Shown here piece after piece: positions 56,920 through 64,000 of a stretch of DNA of 64,000 nt. Where the stretch lies: contig JAULSR010000003.1 of assembly GCA_030512295.1 (NCBI GenBank), positions 1,054,001 to 1,118,000 on the forward strand, given 5' to 3'. The translations under genes and the position numbers were made by a program. The notes under the pieces were generated by a model. That model worked only from the letters and a program-made list of their open reading frames with translations. It made no database searches and had not been told where the DNA came from. How positions within the stretch are numbered: the stretch's first letter is position 1; the number at the start of each line of letters is the position of its first letter. This DNA comes from Bombardia bombarda. Lineage: Eukaryota; Ascomycota; Sordariomycetes; Sordariales; Lasiosphaeriaceae.

Positions 56920-59393
56920 ACTCAAGTTTCTTTCCGGGATGTCTGGGAAGGGTTTCGGATTGCCTAATTCACTGGTACTCAGTACTTAATCTGAGCAGGA
57001 AGGGATGTTCTGAATTGTTGACGGACCTGGAAGGATTAACACCTCAAATGAATCGAGCCGTGGGTCCAATCTATCATGCGCACACCACATCATATTTGAC
57101 CATACTTGTGATTTATGGGAGGACAAAGAATAATCTTCTTGTTTGCCTACGGGGCCAGTAGGGAGAATTCCTTCTTATTGGCATACCTCGATCAACCTCA
57201 GCATGAAAGCGCGCCTGTCACAAACGCGAAGTCTTTCTTAGCGCCGAGTATTTACTAGAAGGTCTACCCGGTCTCTGGGAGTCCTGAAAGCTGGATAAAA
57301 AGAACAACTTTTTAGGTCCATGAGTGAGTTCTGTCATTTCTCAGCAGTGGATATTCACGATATTGAGCTAGACGAATGTGCTTTTCTCCGTTGGGGGGAA
57401 AAGATGGACGAGGTGGGGAAGAATCAACACGACAACGTTAAAATGTGAGGGACGAGAAATAAAGTTCGAGTATTGAAGAACGAACCGGCCAGTATCAAGA
57501 TCATTAACATCCTAAATACAACATCAGGCAATAAACGAGCCTGGGATACTTCAATATGTACTGATGTATAAATACACGTGTTGCAAACATCTGACAAGAT
57601 GACCGAAGCATAGTATAAGGAATATGAGATCACCAGTAATATAAGAAATGAATCTCCACCCTCACATATATGCGAAGATGAACGAAGATAAGAAGTAGCG
57701 TCGACAGTTTTTCCCACTTTACAGTCTTCCTGACTCAGCTGCACTCATGCAACGAGCCGTTTTGATAAGCAAAATATCCTTTCTCATTTTGTAGTCTGAA
57801 GAAATCCCCACGACTGACCGGCTGTTCTCTCCGTAACACGAACTCACTCACCATCCCTTTCAATGTGCCACCAAGCATACCCACACGCCCAGTCAAGCTG
57901 AGCCGCCGCAGCCGCGTCCCAACACGTCCACTAACCCCATTTGGCCTGTCTGCCCCGATCCATCCAGCTGCGCACGCACGGCGCACAGGTGGCTGTGTGG
58001 CGGCGGCGGCGGCGCATGTCGACAATAGCTTCCATGTCCCTCTTTTTCTTACACGCACACACACGAACAAGAAATGGACACTAGTGGTACGGCTCGTATA
58101 CGGTTGTCTGTCATCTCCCCTCAACTGCCACTACTGGACGTTCTTGTTTTTCTCGCCACCAGATTCTGCACTTCAAAGACACTAATTGGTGGTGTGTGGC
58201 TGGCTGGCTGGCTGCTGTTCGCTGTCTGTCTGGCTGTATTGCTCTGTCGTGGCTCACTTGGCACAAAAGCCCAAAAGCGCCATCACGACGTCTGATTTGA
58301 CCAAAACAGTTCATGCTCGACCTGAAAGCTGCCGAGGGCTGCTGGCCGGGCGCCACGTCCAATCTACTCACATTGAACCTCTTTGCCTGCCAGCGTTTTG
58401 CCTTGATTCCCCCGCCGCCACCTGCTCATCCACCCAATACAGGCTGTGTAGGCAGGTGTGCAACTTTTGAAGCCCGAGTCAGTGACCGGCGCCAGGCGGG
58501 AGTGAGCTGTGGTGTAACCAGGATACACTACACATCTACCTGAAAATCTGGTCTAATCTATCCCCTAGCGCAAACCGACCTGTCACTTTTTTCCATTTTC
58601 CGATATGGGCTGCCGACATCTGTTGTTGTGTCGTGGACGCAGCTTTTTCGTGCAAAATACTGTGTAGCTGCAAGTGTTCCAGGTCGTTCCATACAAAAAA
58701 GGAAAGCCCCGTAACAGCTTATGCAGGTTGTCGCCAAGAAACTGCGTTACCATTGGCTCGTCTTGCTCCCGGACGTGGGGGCATCCGAGACATAATGTGA
58801 TGTCTGAGTCAAAGCGTCAAAGCACTCCAGTCCCGAGGGCTGATGTATGTCTTGTTTAAATGTCTTGTTTGTTGTCACAAAGATCGACATGACAAGAATG
58901 TGTGTTTGGACAGAAAGGGACCATGAACCAGAATTAGGAATCAAGTCAGTGACGAGGGTTGAGACAACACAATGCTTTAACTGGTGCGGGTGGGCAAGGT
59001 ACCTTGATTCCAAGTGTATAGAGTGTAGATCAACCCAGAGGTAGGGAATCAGTCTGCAAGTTGGGTATATTTCATGTTTGTACTTGTTGCCCTGAGTAAA
59101 ACTCCACATTGCACTGTTGCGTGCACGTAACTGGTCGCTCATCAAGCCATCTATTCACCGATGCAGCTCATATTTCTAGTTTTTTGTTGATCTATGTACC
59201 GTGAATGCACTTCATGTAAAAATGGAGCTGATACTTCTGCTGTTGTACAGTACTGTAGAATAGTATTGTCCACCGCCATTTCCCCCCCACCACCTGGATC
59301 CAAACCCACCTGAAAATACAAAAAACCGGTTGACTCCTTTTACACGGCATTCTATCCCCATCGCTGCCTTCCATTCGCCTTTTTGGACCCCGC
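56920..59393. other. Gene-poor intergenic, 2.5 kb
   Basis: I see no supported coding region. Open frames at 57735-58124 (minus) and 57865-58185 (plus) overlap one another around a GGC repeat (near 58003) and have no recognisable domain. Confidence 0.4.
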
Positions 59394-60797
59394 TCAAGCA
59401 CTGCCCGTCGCCACAGTCTCCACCACAGTGCGCTTGACCTTGAGAAGGATGCCCAGGATCAAGCTGAGCAAGTTAGTGATCAGGCTACCATTAAGGAGCG
59501 CGTCAGCAACTGCCTGCAAGTGGATAGTCGTGCCGACCCAAAGGTCCACGATCCACTGATCAGCCGCGACGTAGGTCGTAATGGCGTTGGGAAGGGTCTT
59601 GGTGCAGTCTGTGAGGTTGTTGATGTTGTAGACGCCAAGCAAGCTGAGCCGCACGTATTCGCGGGCGTAATCCTAAAAACGCGGCCTGGTTAGCTTTTTA
59701 CTCCAAGGTGATATGCATGCGGGGAAGAGTTATTAAGCTTACCTCGTTCCAGTGCTGCTGTCCGCCGGGGCCGGCAAAGGCCGCAAACTCAGGGTAGATG
59801 CGAGGGTCCTCGGACAGGTTAATGTCACTTTGGAAGGTGAAAACACGCGGGGGCTTGGGGCCAAGAGTCTGCTTGTAGTAGAGCACGTCCCAAACGCCGG
59901 GAGTGCCGTCTTGCGGGTCACCAGCACGCGATGTGTCGACAAAGCGCTGCTGGCTTGTCGAGTGAGCACCGAGAAGTGCGGTCAAGCCGTGGGGCTGGAT
60001 GGTCTTGTCACGGAACAGATCAATCAGGAAATCGGCGCTATCAAATGGGCCTGGCAGGAGGCCATCCGGGGCGGGAATGCTGCTGTCATAACGGCCAACG
60101 AATGAGTGAATCCTCGGGCCACTGTAGTTCTTCATATCAGTTTATGCTCAAGATAGAGAGATATAGTTAAAAATGAGAGGACATACAGTGGGCAGACCAC
60201 GGTTGCAACAGTTGCACCGAACTGGATGAGATCGGCCATGCTGACACCGTAGCCGTGGTATTGGTTGTACCAGATCTGCATCTGTTGGATGATCTCCTGG
60301 AGACCGTTGTTCTTAGGACGAAGGATCTCAGATGGGGCCAAGACAATGGAGCCATCTGCACCACCAAGCGGCCCAGTCGACTTGGACCAGCCGGCAGCGT
60401 CGTGGAAGCCGAGACGAACGGCGGCGCGAGCAGCGTTTGTGCAGCGGCCAGAGGCACCACGGAAGCTGGCTTCCATGGTGTTGGCAATGTACTGCCAGAT
60501 ACAGCAAGTGTCTGCCGCACATGATGCTGTGTTGAGGAGGGGCACGTTGTAGTAATCCTCGTTGGACTCGCCCGATGCGTTTCCAACGATGATATTCTTG
60601 ACCAGGTGTCCAACGGGGCTGAGTTGGCTGTCGCTGAGGGTGATAAGATCACCAATCAACTCAGTCGAGTCGCAGCAGTCCTGTCTTTTAGCCTTATCTT
60701 GGAGTTCCCCGAGCAACTTGTCCATGCCTGGATAACCCAAAACACTAGGCAAGAACGCAGCGCCGGCCAAGGCCGCTGCGGTGCTTGAAAATCTCAT
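59394..60797 (-). CDS. Secreted class II-like haem peroxidase
   Basis: Three exons (60187..60797, 59743..60121, 59394..59672) encode 422 residues; introns are 60122..60186 and 59673..59742, both GT-AG. MRFSSTAAALAGAAFLPSVLG is a signal peptide, and AKRQ near residue 38 is a possible Kex2 site. The distal haem pocket is ARAAVRLGFHDAAGWS with Arg128 and His132. ADGSIVLAPSE is the calcium-site and substrate-side segment typical of plant-type/ligninase peroxidases. VVCPLGPRIHSFVGRYDS (intron-split) and the proximal His in LTALLGAHSTSQQ (His257) follow. Many Cys fit the disulphide-rich fold. It belongs with ascomycete class II-like extracellular peroxidases, which oxidise phenolics with H2O2; Mn or lignin use cannot be decided here. 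The C-terminal extension (LITNLLSLILGILLKVKR) is hydrophobic. A TATA-like box lies about 130 bp upstream of the ATG. Confidence 0.92.
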
Positions 60798-60928
60798 GAT
60801 GAGAAATAGACAGACGGAAAAGCAGGGCAGCTGAAGAAGTTTCAGCAAGAAGAGCAGGGAATGGAGCGATGGGGATGCCTGTGTCGAGTCAATGTGAAGC
60901 CAATATCTTGAGGAAAGGAGAGCCGAGC

Positions 60929-60940
60929 TTATATATAAAA
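60929..60940 (-). promoter_or_regulatory. TATA-like box upstream of the peroxidase
   Basis: TTTTATATATAA on the minus strand lies about 130-145 bp upstream of the peroxidase ATG, a plausible core promoter position with a short 5' leader. Confidence 0.5.
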
Positions 60941-63900
60941 TTTCGGTAAAGCGAGCCTCAGTTGGATCTGCACTACCCCATGCAGAGTGACGGGACCACT
61001 CGATCCATGTCAGCACATGGCAGAAGAGGTCGCCAGAGCCAGGGGCGGCTACTCAGTGGTACCCACCAATGTAACAAAGGCCTACCTACTGTGTACCTGT
61101 GATGCCGAGTTCTCCCCCATCCTGGTGGCTCTAGACTATCAGATGCACAGGCATCGTTTCAGACATGACATGATAGAAGCTCGTATTGTAAACAGAAAGG
61201 CTGTGACTGGCCAGGACGCCAAAGGCCTGCGCGCATTAGCCCATAGGTCAGACAGCCGCAATGGCATCCACTGCAGCAATAGTGTGTGCCATATACCTTG
61301 AGTGGTTGCGCCTTGGGTGCGCCTTGGAGGCGCCTTTGGGTTATCCGGAAATTCACACCCTTGCACTGAGGGCTTACTCTGGGGAGACGAGACGGCTACG
61401 GCCGCTATGTCACTTCCCGTTGCGGGACGTGTGCGATAGGTTCCATACATAGTGGATGAGATTCACACATGCCGTCCGGAGCTTTGATTGGCTTATGTAT
61501 AACAGTCGTCTATGATTCCACCTTAGCGGGAGAATCCTGGATGCCCATCACAGCACACTAGACTAAGAACCAAGCTGGGAGTTGCCTCAGATTAGGTTCA
61601 GTAGCCAATTGAATGGCACCAGAATAGATGCTAACATTATTTAGGCTTTTGGAATAGTCCATGGAAGGACGTGGCTGCCTCAACCCCGGAAGGTCATGAC
61701 AACCCTCAACCATCACGGGGTTGCAATGCAGCCCGGCAGCGCGGCGGCGAGAGGCTGGACTCAGGTCCAATGCGTGAACCCACCCAAAGGTTGTGTTGAG
61801 TTCGAAATATTGAGCTATACTGGGCGCCACGTTCCAGGTTATGGTATAGTGTTTTTCCAGGTTCGGGGGTTTAGATGCAGTCATTGATTCCAGCCCGTTC
61901 CAGGTGCGAGACTGGACACTGCGGACACTGCAGCACCGATGTTGGAAGCGATAAAAGGTCCGACTGGGGCGTGGTTGGTGTTCCTCAGGGTGGTTTGGTT
62001 GCTGTGGGTTTTTTTTTGCTTACAGAGGCAGACATCCATGGTCCAATGCTGGGGCTGTCGTCGGGCATACGGGTCTTGGCATATTGGGCTGGCCAGCAGC
62101 TGACTGGTGGCTCTGCCGATGGGACGTGCTCGACAGAATGCAATGCCGATCATCTCTGTTTCGGGCATCTGCGTGCGGCATCCCGGTCCCGCCCACGTCC
62201 TCGACACCACAGCGGGAGGGCCGGCTCTCCTTGCCCGGGTAGCTATGCAAACCATGTACTTAGTGCTGTGAGGTGTAACAGTACCCAGCTAGCCCTTATT
62301 TAGAGGAGCTAGCCCCCATCAACCCGCCCAGACTTGGACGCTAAGTGTAACTTTCCAGCCTGTCAGTCCGAGATGCATGGCGCTAGCTAGGGGCGAGCAA
62401 GCGCGCAAGCCTGTCATCTCACTGCTGGAGCGCTAATATTCGTCTCTCCTCCTCCTCCAGCCGCCATAGGAGAAGGCTCATCTCGATGTCAAGCAGGTCG
62501 CCTGTCGGGTGGGTTTCTTGGTGTCACGATACACTACCGACTAGGCAAAATGGGATACCAAGTCGTCTAACCTAGTGAAGTGTCACAACTGAACGGTTAG
62601 TATCTTGAAATGGAGGCAGGCGTCTTGTCAGCCGATACGCCCAAGTGCACTGAGCCTATGCTAACCGCTAGAGTTGGGTTAGAGGCAAACAGGCGCCACC
62701 GACCTACCTAACCTGACTTTGATGCCCCCAGCAGATATCGCAGCGGCGTCGGTGATGGCTGCGACAGAACGGCGGCGGTGAGTTCACCGAGACAATTGCG
62801 CCTGGAAAGAAGCTGATTGGTGATACTGGGAGGGACTGGCTTAGCAAATACGGCTCAGGACGACGAAGCTTTGACATTGCTTCAGGTCCCTCGCATCGTT
62901 GTATCGATTCTTCGCATAAGGGGATGACGGCGCTCCCCAAGGGGAAGGAGACAAGATACGGCGAATGCATGGTGACTGGTCAGGCGCATGCCAAGAGAAG
63001 AATTGGCCGCAGCAGCATGTCTGGAACTCCATCGCTGTAGCATTCGCTCTTCTGAGGCACCCAAAGAAATGCGGATGGCTGCGACGTCGGGAGAAACCCA
63101 TAATAGGCGAATGTTGCCGACGGCACTGCGAACGACATAAAAGACAAAAAAAAAAAACCCCTTGGCTGATACTGGTACACTAGGGCAGGTAAGGGAACGA
63201 GAGTACGAATATCTGTCAGTAATTTGTTTTTGTTGAACAAGAGGGGCAGCCACTTCCGCGCAGGTACTGTGGATCATTTCTCGCTTGCCCTTGTACCTGC
63301 CTTCTCTTCTTGCCCCCCTGGGGCGCTCCTTCCCTCTGGGTTCTGCCGCCTGGCTGCCTGGAGCGCTGGAAGTGGCCTATCAATGGATCCACATACCCAC
63401 TTGGGTTTTGTATCTGCAGCTTTGCTCCAGTGACTTTTTCTGTCCGTCTGTCTCATAAAGTACTGTGCTTGTCAGACGTAGGTATTGAAGCTTTCTAGCA
63501 TTACTACTCAGGCTTGGTGGTGCTCAATTGGTCTGGTAGTGTAGATGGTCCAGCCAGGCACGTCACTCGACATGGATGCACCCACCCACTTATTCGCTGA
63601 CCCCATTGGTCACTCCACACGGGACGCCAGGGACCAGACCAGCGCACGGGTCGTTCCCCTGATCTGATCCTTGTTCCAAAAAAAGAAAGATCCTGGCGCG
63701 AGCTTGGGAAACACAAAACTGGTCAGTGGCTGCCTGAACTTGTGAAGCATTATTACATTTGTTGAAGAAAAGTGCATCGACATCACCATCACCACCATGA
63801 CCAACTGCACCAACTGCACCACCACCAACACGAGCCACTTGAACAGCACACGGAGCGATGGATCAGTCACCTTGTAGATTTGGGTCGACTTTATTACCCA

Positions 63901-64000
63901 AGGTCTCCAAGATACGCGGCACGCACGGCAGACAAGACCACGAACAGCCTCAGTACTTCATAATCGTGCAGCCGCATATGCCAAGTACGAACCATAATAG
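60941..64000. other. No gene recognised to the right edge
   Basis: About 3 kb without a supported gene. Short frames occur on both strands; one minus-strand stretch near 62450-62510 reads GDLLDIEMSLLLWRLEEEER, which has a helical composition but is too short to identify. An A13 run lies near 63146-63158. A CAC/CAT-rich patch at 63772-63830 gives only a spurious His run. Confidence 0.4.

Noticed and set aside
63772..63963. His-rich peptide frame
   Set aside because: Product of a CAC/CAT-rich repeat, no start context or continuation.
1..64000. tRNA, rRNA or CRISPR arrays
   Set aside because: I looked for TTCGA-loop contexts with flanking stems and for spaced repeats; none formed a convincing structure by eye.

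Overview
The window is nuclear DNA of a filamentous ascomycete (Pezizomycotina). Most genes carry one to four introns of about 40-130 bp with GTATGT/GTAAGT/GTGAGT donors, CTAAC/CTGAC-type branch sites and YAG acceptors. The families are typical of moulds: Zn2Cys6 regulator, P450, O-methyltransferase, TauD-like oxygenase, HET domain, class II-like peroxidase and chromodomain Ty3/gypsy. Several dead genes carry CGA to TGA or TGG to TAG/TAA changes, as expected from repeat-induced point mutation (RIP) or cytosine deamination. Clustered CTACCTAGG / GGTACCTA motifs look like those of Sordariomycetes; that class assignment is inference.

Layout. 0-8.3 kb: 5' part of a membrane-protein gene running off the left edge (minus), a small Gly/Thr-rich protein (2278-2556), a secreted SnoaL-like protein (minus, 2821-3502) and an APC amino-acid/GABA-type permease (6334-8326). 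8.7-10.9 kb: a transposon and multicopy-gene graveyard with a nonsense-ridden member of a DUF7924-like family, a 713-bp hAT-like MITE with perfect 24-bp terminal repeats and 8-bp target duplications, and a mutated gypsy chromodomain. 12.5-21.4 kb: a specialised-metabolism-like locus in decay. It holds a P450 with two nonsense codons, an apparently intact O-methyltransferase, a C-terminal O-methyltransferase relic, a TauD-like oxygenase relic and a Zn2Cys6 regulator with one premature stop. 22.1-23.2 kb: a DUF4743/Nudix hydrolase. 25.5-27.2 kb: a protein with two BED-like zinc knuckles around a polyglutamine tract, fused to a DUF3237 domain.

30.8-37.3 kb: two lineage-type hypothetical proteins separated by about 4 kb of gene-poor sequence. 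41.3-46.3 kb: a DHA1-type MFS transporter and a type B carboxylesterase with an apparent GC-AG intron, a 37-nt intron or frameshift, and Gly at the expected catalytic-acid position. 49.9-50.9 kb: a low-complexity protein with a C-terminal coiled coil. 52.0-55.1 kb: two neighbouring BTB/POZ genes, the first broken at a 23-bp poly-G tract and a stop codon. 56.2-56.9 kb: a HET relic missing its middle. 59.4-60.8 kb: a secreted class II-like haem peroxidase. I identified no gene in the last 3.2 kb.

How the genes might work together: the regulator, P450, methyltransferases and oxygenase at 12.5-21.4 kb have the composition of a biosynthetic cluster, but no backbone synthase is visible and most members are damaged, so it is probably non-functional or residual. 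The other genes look like independent units. I found no tRNA, rRNA or CRISPR array.
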